Numbered from the stretch's first letter, positions 1 to 6,513 are shown. The stretch: DNA of 8,153 nucleotides from an uncultured Spirochaetales bacterium (GCA_945947045.1 CAMEXG010000087.1:1-8153); one strand, 5' to 3'. A program made the numbers and translations. The notes: generated by a model not told the origin, from the letters alone.

Positions 1-346
1 AACCATGGATTTCACCTTTTTTGCCGCTATATGGGACGAAAGTATAATCTCCATATAAAGGTAGACTATAGTGATTGATGATGGCACTTGGGATGCCTCT
101 CAATCCTCTCTCTCTTCCCCTTCTATTCATTTCTTTGGAGTAAGTCCATGTCTGATAACCATTTAGAAAGAATCGAAGTGAGTCATCAATCTCTATTTTT
201 ATTATACCTTCAATATTTTTTATTGTTGCATCATCAAATTTCTTTGATATATGGAGAATGTGGTCAAGTTCCGCTTTTCCTTCTTCGCTTTTTTCTATTC
301 CACCCTCTATATATTCAATCTTCCATTGTATCTCTTTACTTATCAT
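1..346 (-). CDS. Alpha-galactosidase, GH36-type, N-terminal fragment (runs off left edge)
   Basis: Reading leftwards from the ATG at 346-344, the frame stays open for 115 codons to the window edge, so only the N-terminal part is visible. Residues 61-72 (LNGYQTWTYSKE), followed by an RGLRG segment (80-84), a YGDY (98-101) and a YSGKKGEIHG tail (106-115), resemble the N-terminal beta-supersandwich domain of bacterial GH36 alpha-galactosidases, which often carry an 'NGxQTWT/NGxQSWS' signature. The catalytic barrel with its two Asp residues would lie outside the window, so the family call rests on the N-terminal domain alone. There is no signal peptide, which suggests a cytoplasmic enzyme releasing terminal alpha-galactose from imported oligosaccharides. 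The start lies inside the last codons of the GH2 gene (11-bp overlap), and GAGG sits four bases before the ATG, so translation is probably coupled to the upstream beta-galactosidase. Confidence 0.72.
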   Translation of the reverse strand, partial: MISKEIQWKIEYIEGGIEKSEEGKAELDHILHISKKFDDATIKNIEGIIKIEIDDSLRFFLNGYQTWTYSKEMNRRGRERGLRGIPSAIINHYSLPLYGDYTFVPYSGKKGEIHG

Positions 347-2663
347 ACTTCCTCACTTCAAATTCTACATCCATCTGTCCTAATTCAGACGATAGGGATA
401 ATACTCCTTTCCCTATTCTTCCATTTGTCTTAATAATAACTCCGCCCATGCCTCCTTCCAGTGTCAAGAGACTATAGCCTGCATTTTCGATTGAGCCGGA
501 AGTTTCGATGGATAGGGGAAGCTGAGCATAAGGCGCAGGGTTATTAAATTCATCCAACACCCTGATTCTGACGAGGGTTTCATCGTATCCGTTGCCTTCA
601 TATAACACAGAAGTGTCTTTAATAATATCAAGATGAAGCTTAGAAGAGTGGGCGAGTGTGACGCTTTTGCCTTCTTTTCCATTCCAGATCCCCTGGAACT
701 TCCATTCCTCTCCTTCGCCTCCCCAGCCTGATACATATTTATTGAAGAGTTGTACTCCGTCGCTGAAGTTCAACTTATATCTCACCATTATATAGGCCAG
801 CTTCAATAGATATTTCTTGGGTAGGTTCTGGAAGCCATACTCCACAGCGGCATTCAGGCATTCTTTGATTCTATCCGCTTTCTTTTTATCAAAACCTTCG
901 TCTGTCTCCAATAAATTTCCTATTGTGTCGTCAAAGACCAATGGTCCGTGATCTAGGGAGGAGAAAGGAGAGGAGGAGAGGGAAGAGATCTTTCTTCCGT
1001 TTTTGTATACGTCAACTCTCTCTGCATTGGTAAACACCCAGATTTTGCCTCTTATTCCTCCGTTATAATCACCTATATCCATACTGGAGGATATGTGGAT
1101 GACTTCATTTTTTTCTTGTCCGGAAGCCCAGAAATATGCTGCATCTTTTGGATTACGGAAACTATCCATCACCCCATGGTAACAAATTCTGTCTCCGGAG
1201 CCGAAATCTTTGTGGGTGGCGTAATCAGTCATGCACCACTCTATGGCTCCAATGTGGTCGCCGTCTTTCTTTGCGTCATTTATGACTCTTGCATGTCTCA
1301 GTGCATGCTCTTGTCGTCTCTCCCAAGTATCGAAGGACTTGGTGGGGAACATATGGCCGTTGGCTTCTGAGACTAGTAAGGGTTTATCTTGATGCTTTGT
1401 GATCTTTCCCTTTTCTTTGACACCGCTGTTGTTCCCGGTGTGGGAGAAGTCGTTGTAGCTATAGATATCTTCCAGAAGAGAACTGTTTTCAATGTATCTG
1501 ACGCCGCTTGTGGGGCGTGTCGGATCAAGAGCGTGTGCCGTCTCATTAGTCTTTTTGTAGAATTCATCATCATCCTGGGACTCATTAATTCTAACGCCCC
1601 AGATAATGACGGAAGGATGATTTCTATATTGGAGAACCATTTCTTTAGTATTGATGATGGCTTTTTCCTTCCATTCTTTATCTCCGATATGTTGCCAGCC
1701 TGGAATTTCAGTGAATACCAGGAGACCAAGTCTATCGCACTCTGAAATGAAGTGCCTGCTCTGAGGATAGTGGCTTGTCCTTACAATATCGCATCCCAGC
1801 TCCTCTTTTAGAATTCTTGCATCCATTCTCTGCATTCTCTCAGGGGCTGCATATCCAATATATGGCCAAGCTTGGTGACGGTTTAGACCTTTAAGAAATA
1901 CTTTCTCTCCATTGATATATAAGTCTTTGCCTTTTGTCTCTACTGTCCTGAAGCCAAACTCCGTAGTGTTCTCGTCAATTACTTCACCCTTGATCAATAG
2001 AGTCGAAAGCAAGGTATATAACTTGGGAGAGGAGGGAGACCAAGGGGAGACGGAAAGAGAAGAGAGAGTCAAGGAACTTTCTTTTGTCTCTCCTTCTATT
2101 ATTACTCTATCATTGTCGAAGACCGAGTATCTTATAGAGTATTCACTTTCGCTCTCGATATCATATTCCACCCTAAGGGAGGAAAGAGTAGGAGAAGAGA
2201 CGAAGACATCTTTTATATAGCTCTTGTTTTTCTTTATTAAAAATACGTCTCTATATATACCGCTATATGTAAGGTAGTCTATTACAAAGCCAAAGGGAGG
2301 CGTGTTACAGGATTCCCTGCCGTCGACTTTCAATACTATCTCGTTTTCGCCTTTCTTTATAAACTCTGTCACTTCATAAGTAAAAGAAGTGTATCCAGAG
2401 TAATGAGTACCTATTTCCTTCCCGTTGAAATAAAGAGTTGCAATATGGGCGACACCCTCAAAGAGAAGGAATATTCTTTTATCCAGATCTTCCTCTTCTA
2501 ATACTATTGTCTTTTTATAACCGGAGACCATTTCATAGTAATCAGGAGAGCTGTAGTGAAGAGGAAGAAGGGAAGGATTATGAGGTATTCTCACTTCCTT
2601 CGCCTTCTCGAAACCCTTTGTATAATCATCAGTAAAAAGCCAGTTGTCATTAATCTTTGTCAT
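336..2663 (-). CDS. Glycoside hydrolase family 2 protein, beta-galactosidase type
   Basis: A 775-residue cytoplasmic enzyme (no signal peptide) that probably hydrolyses beta-galactosides or related beta-glycosides by a retaining mechanism. The order is a jelly-roll sugar-binding domain (about 1-145, with YSGIYRDV at 133-140), an immunoglobulin-like beta-sandwich (about 146-243) and a TIM barrel (about 244-515). The barrel carries NRHQAWPY (261-268), RTSHYPQS (295-302), the acid/base Glu361 in WGVRINES and the likely nucleophile Glu433 in LLVSEANGH. A long C-terminal extension (about 525-775) contains further beta-rich segments. Both catalytic acids are present, so the enzyme should be active; substrate cannot be fixed from sequence and a non-galactose beta-glycoside is possible. 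I chose the ATG at 2663, where the family-like start MTKINDNWLF begins. An in-frame ATG at 2705 would add 14 unlikely residues but sits only two bases after the ATPase stop, so it remains possible. Neither start has a strong Shine-Dalgarno (CGGAA before the chosen one). It is coupled downstream to a GH36 gene. Confidence 0.9.
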   Translation of the reverse strand: MTKINDNWLFTDDYTKGFEKAKEVRIPHNPSLLPLHYSSPDYYEMVSGYKKTIVLEEEDLDKRIFLLFEGVAHIATLYFNGKEIGTHYSGYTSFTYEVTEFIKKGENEIVLKVDGRESCNTPPFGFVIDYLTYSGIYRDVFLIKKNKSYIKDVFVSSPTLSSLRVEYDIESESEYSIRYSVFDNDRVIIEGETKESSLTLSSLSVSPWSPSSPKLYTLLSTLLIKGEVIDENTTEFGFRTVETKGKDLYINGEKVFLKGLNRHQAWPYIGYAAPERMQRMDARILKEELGCDIVRTSHYPQSRHFISECDRLGLLVFTEIPGWQHIGDKEWKEKAIINTKEMVLQYRNHPSVIIWGVRINESQDDDEFYKKTNETAHALDPTRPTSGVRYIENSSLLEDIYSYNDFSHTGNNSGVKEKGKITKHQDKPLLVSEANGHMFPTKSFDTWERRQEHALRHARVINDAKKDGDHIGAIEWCMTDYATHKDFGSGDRICYHGVMDSFRNPKDAAYFWASGQEKNEVIHISSSMDIGDYNGGIRGKIWVFTNAERVDVYKNGRKISSLSSSPFSSLDHGPLVFDDTIGNLLETDEGFDKKKADRIKECLNAAVEYGFQNLPKKYLLKLAYIMVRYKLNFSDGVQLFNKYVSGWGGEGEEWKFQGIWNGKEGKSVTLAHSSKLHLDIIKDTSVLYEGNGYDETLVRIRVLDEFNNPAPYAQLPLSIETSGSIENAGYSLLTLEGGMGGVIIKTNGRIGKGVLSLSSELGQMDVEFEVRKYDK
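955..988. repeat. 34-base uninterrupted purine tract inside the GH2 gene
   Basis: On the plus strand every base from 955 to 988 is A or G (a GGAG/GAGA-rich run). On the coding strand it is a TC-rich run that encodes the serine-rich stretch around residues 559-570 (ISSLSSSPFSSL). A second, interrupted purine-rich tract (2025-2068, broken by C at 2040, 2041 and 2051) encodes another serine-rich stretch near residues 199-214 of the same protein. Confidence 0.6.
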
Positions 2664-2707
2664 ATTCCGATGATAACACGCTACTCTGAGAGTGTGATAT
2701 AGCATCT
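2664..2707 (-). other. Short gap between ATPase and GH2 genes with an imperfect palindrome
   Basis: This 44-bp gap holds a perfect 5-1-5 palindrome (ACTCT-G-AGAGT, 2683-2693). Around it, with a slightly shifted centre, lie imperfect 7-bp arms ATAACAC (2673-2679) and GTGTGAT (2692-2698), matching at six of seven positions. No U-run follows in the direction of transcription, so it is not an intrinsic terminator. It could be an operator, an mRNA processing hairpin or chance. I see no convincing sigma70 promoter pair here. If the GH2 protein starts at 2705 instead of 2663, this stretch is coding. Confidence 0.3.
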
Positions 2708-5287
2708 TTATTTTTCTTTATAAAACAGGGCCCTCAGGGAGTTGGCTACAGCCAAGAGGCTGACTCCAGTGTCGGCAAAGACAGCGATCCACATATTTGC
2801 AACGCCCATCAACGCCAGGATAAAGACTATGGCTTTGACAAGAAGACTTAAGATAATGTTTTCCTTTACTATTACTTCCGTCTTCTTTGCAATGGAGATG
2901 GCTCTAGGAATCTTATTGATGTCATCATCCATGATTACAGAATCAGAAGCTTCAATGGCACTGTCGCTGCCAACCCCTCCCATGGCAATTGCAACGTCGG
3001 CGGAAGCTAGGGTAGGAGCATCGTTTATTCCATCTCCCACATACATCAGTGTTCCTTCTTTCTTTATTTTCTCAACCATATTGAGTTTATCCAAAGGGAG
3101 AAGTTCTCCATAGCCTTCGTCCATTTCAAGCTTTTCCCTTGTATCCTCGACAATCTCTTTTCTGTCTCCGCTGAGAATAATAAGCTTATTGACTCCCAGC
3201 TTTTTCAGCTTGGCCATAGTAGACTTCGCCTGGCTCTTGATTTTGTCAGATATTACATAGACGCCAAGGAGTCTGTCCTCTTCTGTGACATAAACTAGAG
3301 TTCCTTTGTCTTCTATCTTCGGGAGACCCTCCATTAACTTGGAGTTGCCGACTTTTACTCTCTTTCCATCAACAATACCTTCAATTCCTATACCTTTGAT
3401 GGTGGTGACTTCCTCTGCTTTTTTTACCTCTCCCTCTTCAAGAGCCAAGAGGGCGGTGGCAATAGGATGCGTAGACTCCGCCTCCAGTGATTTGGCGATA
3501 GTTGCGAGATGCTCCTTTGATGTAGAGAGGTTTTTGATACTTTGGACAGAGAATACTCCTTCAGTAAGTGTCCCCGTCTTGTCAAAAGCGACGGAAGAGA
3601 TATGGGCCATCTTCTCCAGTGCATCGTCACCTTTAATAAGAACGCCGTTCTTTGCACCGGCACCCATAGCTGCAAAGTATGTAAGTGGGACTGAAAGAAC
3701 AAGAGCGCAAGGACAGGATATTACAAGTAACATGGCGGCTCTATAAACGCTATCACTGAAACTTACACCGAAAAGCGGCGAGATCAGGGCCAGAAGCAGG
3801 GCGGAGAGACAGACAAGAGGTGTGTAATAACGGGAGAAGACTGAAATAAACTTCTCGCTTCCCGCTTTCTTGCTCTCTCCGTCTTCTACCAGCTTCATAA
3901 TCTTGGAAGCAGTGGAGTCTTCATACTCCTCTGTGGATTTTAAAATAAGAGTAGAGTCACCGTTGACGGAACCAGATAAAACTTTGTCTCCCTTCTTGAC
4001 TTTTACAGGAACACTCTCTCCTGTAAGAGCCCTTGTGTCGATAAAGCCTTCGCCACTGTCGACAATTGCATCCAAGGCGATTTTTTCACCGCTTTTGACT
4101 CTGAATATGGATCCTTTCTCCACTTCCTCCGGTTCTATTTCTTTCCATTCGCCGTTTATTAATACTTCAACGCCTTCAGCCTCCAAATCCAAGAGCTTAC
4201 CGATAGAATCCCTGCTCTTGTCTGTTGCTTTGTCTTGGAAGTATTCACCTACTTGATAGAAGATCATTACTGCAGCTGCTTCTTCAATGTTATTTGTACA
4301 AAGAGCTGCTATAGTCGCCAGGGACATAAGGAAGTTTTCATCAAAGACCTTTCCTTTTAATATATTCTTGAAAGCCTTCAGTATTACATCATAACCTGCA
4401 ACAATATAAGAAATTATTGCAAGTATAGGCAGAGAAAATATATAGGCTGAGACAAGAAGGAGTATGGAGAATATAGCTCTTTCCAGAGTATAACTCTTCT
4501 TTTCTTCTATGTTTGAGGTGTGGAAAGAAACCGAAGAAAAGCTTTTTCCTATTTTGATTATTTCCTTTTCGCTTAGAGAAGAGGAGACATGAAGCCTACC
4601 TTTCTTATCGAAGAAAGCTTTCTTTGCACGGTTCTCTTTTTCCAAGGCCTCCAACAGTTTTTCTTTATCATTTTCGGCTATCGTCAAGGTAAATACATAG
4701 TTCTTGACTTCTTCAGAAAGAAACTTTATGTCTTCTTCTGCTTCTTTTGAGAGTCTTATAATCTCATTGTCGTTAAGAGTGGTGGTAAGAGTAAGCTTTC
4801 CTTTGGGATAGTTAAAAGAGACATCCTTTATATTGGGATTGCTTCTTAGTTTTTCTTCAACTTCCAAAGCACACTCTTCACAGTCGATCTCAACTCTGTA
4901 AGTTTTCTTAACCCAGTCATCTTCATCTAAGAAGACTATCTCGTCTTCTATTTCTTTTGCTTTTTCTTTAATCGAGTCAATAGAAAGAAGAGTTGTCACT
5001 GTAAGCAGTTTTTTCTGAAAATTAAAAGAGGCATCCATAATATACTTGTCTTTTTTCAACCCCTCCTGGACTTCCATTGCACAGTGGGCGCAGTCGATGT
5101 CAGCCTTCAGCTTGATAGTAGTGTAGTGGGCGGAAGCTTCTATAGCTTTCTCGACCTCACTTAGAGCCGAGGTTGATTCCAACATCAGATAATCCTCTGA
5201 ATATTCCCTCTTTTTAATTATTCCGCTTCTTAGGGCTTCTTCGACTTTTTCTTTATTGACTTTATTTACTGGATAAAATAATCTCAT
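2708..5287 (-). CDS. zntA: Zinc/cadmium/lead-exporting P1B-type ATPase (ZntA/CadA family)
   Basis: An 859-residue inner-membrane pump that should use ATP to expel Zn2+, Cd2+ or Pb2+ from the cytoplasm. Visible motifs are TGES (422-425, actuator), the metal-site CPC (525-527) in transmembrane helix 6, the phosphorylated Asp569 in DKTGTLT, the P1B-specific HP dipeptide (607-608) and GDGINDAP (751-758). Lys818 in the penultimate helix and Asp839 in FADTG of the last helix are the residues that mark the Zn/Cd/Pb (P1B-2) subgroup and argue against a copper pump. The cytoplasmic N terminus is long (about 260 residues) with CAHC (66-69) and CEEC (136-139) metal-binding loops in HMA folds, flanked by two HMA-like modules without cysteines. 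The start at 5287 is set by a perfect GGAGGT three bases upstream; an ATG at 5329 in the same frame is rejected because it lies upstream of the ribosome site and beyond the probable operator. It heads the leftward gene cluster and is divergent from an RND efflux operon. Confidence 0.95.
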   Translation of the reverse strand: MRLFYPVNKVNKEKVEEALRSGIIKKREYSEDYLMLESTSALSEVEKAIEASAHYTTIKLKADIDCAHCAMEVQEGLKKDKYIMDASFNFQKKLLTVTTLLSIDSIKEKAKEIEDEIVFLDEDDWVKKTYRVEIDCEECALEVEEKLRSNPNIKDVSFNYPKGKLTLTTTLNDNEIIRLSKEAEEDIKFLSEEVKNYVFTLTIAENDKEKLLEALEKENRAKKAFFDKKGRLHVSSSLSEKEIIKIGKSFSSVSFHTSNIEEKKSYTLERAIFSILLLVSAYIFSLPILAIISYIVAGYDVILKAFKNILKGKVFDENFLMSLATIAALCTNNIEEAAAVMIFYQVGEYFQDKATDKSRDSIGKLLDLEAEGVEVLINGEWKEIEPEEVEKGSIFRVKSGEKIALDAIVDSGEGFIDTRALTGESVPVKVKKGDKVLSGSVNGDSTLILKSTEEYEDSTASKIMKLVEDGESKKAGSEKFISVFSRYYTPLVCLSALLLALISPLFGVSFSDSVYRAAMLLVISCPCALVLSVPLTYFAAMGAGAKNGVLIKGDDALEKMAHISSVAFDKTGTLTEGVFSVQSIKNLSTSKEHLATIAKSLEAESTHPIATALLALEEGEVKKAEEVTTIKGIGIEGIVDGKRVKVGNSKLMEGLPKIEDKGTLVYVTEEDRLLGVYVISDKIKSQAKSTMAKLKKLGVNKLIILSGDRKEIVEDTREKLEMDEGYGELLPLDKLNMVEKIKKEGTLMYVGDGINDAPTLASADVAIAMGGVGSDSAIEASDSVIMDDDINKIPRAISIAKKTEVIVKENIILSLLVKAIVFILALMGVANMWIAVFADTGVSLLAVANSLRALFYKEK

Positions 5288-5290
5288 GAT

Positions 5291-5296
5291 ACCTCC
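5291..5296 (-). promoter_or_regulatory. Ribosome binding site of the zinc ATPase gene
   Basis: On the minus strand this reads GGAGGT, three bases before the ATG at 5287. It is a full anti-Shine-Dalgarno match and decides the start codon against the upstream in-frame ATG at 5329. It touches the end of the proposed operator, so a bound repressor and initiating ribosomes concern adjacent sequence. Confidence 0.85.
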
Positions 5297-5322
5297 AATA
5301 TATGAATATCTGCTCATATATT
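5297..5322. promoter_or_regulatory. Putative ArsR/SmtB-family metal-sensor operator (12-2-12 type)
   Basis: Seen directly: two perfect 9-bp inverted arms, AATATATGA (5297-5305) and TCATATATT (5314-5322), around the 8-base spacer ATATCTGC, 26 bp in all. The core TGAATATCTGCTCA (5303-5316) agrees at 10 of 12 defined positions with the TGAACA-N2-TGTTCA type core known for zinc-sensing SmtB/CzrA/ZiaR repressors, and the total length equals their 12-2-12 layout. The site overlaps the proposed -10 element and lies just before the ribosome binding site of the P1B-2 ATPase, exactly where an ArsR-type repressor would block transcription. Inference: a Zn/Cd-responsive ArsR protein encoded elsewhere represses the ATPase and releases DNA when metal binds. 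An AT-rich palindrome arising by chance is the main alternative. Confidence 0.7.
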
Positions 5323-5346
5323 CATACAATTGAAGAATGAAGTCAA
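5318..5346 (-). promoter_or_regulatory. Sigma70-like promoter of the zinc ATPase gene
   Basis: On the minus strand TTGACT (5346-5341, five of six to consensus) is followed after 17 bases by GAATAT (5323-5318, three of six, with the important A2 and T6). The -10 overlaps the right arm of the proposed ArsR-type operator. Transcription would start near 5311, giving a leader of about 24 bases that contains the GGAGGT ribosome site. Confidence 0.6.
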
Positions 5347-5350
5347 GTCG

Positions 5351-5392
5351 AATATTAAATTTTAGATAAATAGTTGTCGTTTATTTAATATT
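5351..5392. repeat. AT-rich inverted repeat in the divergent intergenic region
   Basis: Perfect 10-bp arms AATATTAAAT (5351-5360) and ATTTAATATT (5383-5392) are separated by 22 bases. A second, nested pair TAAATA (5367-5372) / TATTTA (5382-5387) is also present. The position, between the two divergent promoters, would suit a regulator binding site for the efflux operon, but the region is so AT-rich that chance symmetry is quite possible. Confidence 0.35.
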
Positions 5393-5420
5393 TGATTAAC
5401 AATTCTTTAGTAAATAAGAA
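5374..5420 (+). promoter_or_regulatory. Candidate promoter region of the efflux operon
   Basis: Two weak alternatives are visible. TTGTCG (5374-5379) and TAACAA (5397-5402) are 17 bases apart, and TTGATT (5392-5397) and TAAGAA (5415-5420) are also 17 bases apart. Each has four of six matches at -35 and three of six at -10. One of them probably drives the adaptor and pump genes, but the sequence does not decide between them. The first overlaps the inverted repeat at 5351-5392, which would allow repression there. Confidence 0.3.
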
Positions 5421-5450
5421 ATGATTATGGAAAATAAGAAGAGTAAATAG

Positions 5451-6512
5451 ATGAAAAGAGTAATAAAGTATTTGATTGCATTAGTTGTCATTGCCTTGGC
5501 TTTTTTTGCTGTAGCTTGGTTTTATTCCACAAGGGAAGTGGAGACTTATACTTCGCCTTTGACTCCTGTGGAAGTAACGGTCCCCTTAGTCAGGAATATA
5601 AAGGAAAGCTATACAGTCTTAGGGTATGTTGAAGCTGAAGCCATGGTTCCGGTTGTACCTTTTGTTTCCGGTACAATTACCGAGTATTATGCAGAAAATG
5701 ACATGAGAGTGAAGAAGGATCAGGTCCTTGCAGTCATCGATACTGAGCCATATGAACTACAAGTAAAACAGGCCCAGGCCGCGTATCTAGCGTATGAAGC
5801 TACATTTGAAAGGGTCTCGGCCCTATACGAAAAGGGTGCCGCCACTAAGCAGAACTATGATGAAGTCAAAGCACAGAGGGACGCAGGAAAGGCTCAATAT
5901 GAATTGGCTCAGCTCCAACTCAGCTACTGTTATGTAGATTCTCCTGTAGACGGCACTATTCTTATGTCCAACGGTGCCGTAGGTTCCATCGGCACCTCTG
6001 AAAGCCCTATAGCCGTGATAGCTGATCTGGATAAGCTTGTTGTAAACGTAAATGTACCGGAGAAGTATTATCATCAGATAAACTCTAATAAGGACAAATT
6101 GAGAATAAATGTCTTGAGGGAGGCAGGAGATGAAAAGCTGTCGACTTGGGCGACACTGGTTTCCGTTTCTCCATATATCGATCCAAGTACAAAGACATTT
6201 AAAGTAAAAGTAAGATTGGACGGAGATGTATCGTTATTCAGACCAGGAATGATGGTAAGCGTGGAGATTATATACAACGAAGAAGATGTTCTTTCCCTTC
6301 CTCAAAGTATCAAGAAACTTGATGGCAGTGTATATATTGTAACTAAAAACGAAGAAGGTGTTGATGTTGCAAAGTATTTGGAACTGCCTACTATCCTGGA
6401 GGATGACGACTTCTTCCAGGTTGAAGAGAAATATAGAGGTGTAAACTTTATATACAGAGGACAGACGATGGTTCTGGACGGAGAACCCGTAAGCGTTACC
6501 GAGGGCTATTGA
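5451..6512 (+). CDS. RND efflux periplasmic adaptor (membrane-fusion protein, HlyD/AcrA family)
   Basis: A 353-residue adaptor that should link the inner-membrane RND pump encoded next to it to an outer-membrane channel. One N-terminal transmembrane anchor (about 7-25, after KR and K residues) carries no lipobox cysteine, so it is membrane-anchored rather than a lipoprotein like AcrA. Then come half of a lipoyl/barrel-sandwich domain (about 62-98, with VSGTITEYY), a short alpha-helical hairpin (about 99-158, including YEKGAATKQNYDEVKAQRD) and the second lipoyl half with the characteristic SPVDGTI (164-170). A beta-barrel domain (about 196-275, with FRPGMMVSV) and a membrane-proximal domain at the end follow. 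No His-, Met- or Cys-rich metal-binding stretch is seen. The start is certain because an in-frame TAG directly precedes the ATG; the ribosome site (AAGAAGAG) is only moderate. The downstream pump gene begins one base after its stop. Confidence 0.93.
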   Translation: MKRVIKYLIALVVIALAFFAVAWFYSTREVETYTSPLTPVEVTVPLVRNIKESYTVLGYVEAEAMVPVVPFVSGTITEYYAENDMRVKKDQVLAVIDTEPYELQVKQAQAAYLAYEATFERVSALYEKGAATKQNYDEVKAQRDAGKAQYELAQLQLSYCYVDSPVDGTILMSNGAVGSIGTSESPIAVIADLDKLVVNVNVPEKYYHQINSNKDKLRINVLREAGDEKLSTWATLVSVSPYIDPSTKTFKVKVRLDGDVSLFRPGMMVSVEIIYNEEDVLSLPQSIKKLDGSVYIVTKNEEGVDVAKYLELPTILEDDDFFQVEEKYRGVNFIYRGQTMVLDGEPVSVTEGY

Positions 6513-6513
6513 T

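Noticed and set aside
88..477. Plus-strand open frame across the GH36 start and GH2 end
   Set aside because: It lies antisense to two well-supported genes, is rich in Leu/Phe/Ser as expected from the reverse of purine-rich coding strands, and has no recognisable domain.
1389..1745. Plus-strand 118-codon open frame inside the GH2 gene
   Set aside because: Antisense to the catalytic barrel of the GH2 enzyme, including the acid/base motif; a shadow frame without its own ribosome site or family resemblance.
2664..2760. Intrinsic terminator between the ATPase and GH2 genes
   Set aside because: The GGGCCC palindrome near the ATPase end and the 5-1-5 palindrome lack a stable GC stem followed by a U-run in the leftward direction.
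3705..3715. CPC motif read as evidence for a copper ATPase
   Set aside because: CPC is shared by Cu and Zn/Cd P1B pumps; the last-helix FADTG Asp and preceding Lys, together with DCxxC HMA loops, fit the Zn/Cd/Pb subgroup.
3306..4256. Plus-strand open frames antisense to the ATPase (3306-3746 and 3870-4256)
   Set aside because: They mirror conserved ATPase motifs (DKTGTLT, CPC, TGES) on the other strand; Ser/Pro-rich composition is a reverse-strand artefact.
5288..5329. Longer N terminus of the ATPase from the ATG at 5329
   Set aside because: The perfect GGAGGT at 5296-5291 serves the ATG at 5287, and the extra 14 residues would be encoded by the -10 region and operator.
5451..5530. Lipoprotein signal on the adaptor protein
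   Set aside because: The hydrophobic N-terminal segment is followed by WFYSTRE with no cysteine, so no lipobox; it is a simple membrane anchor.
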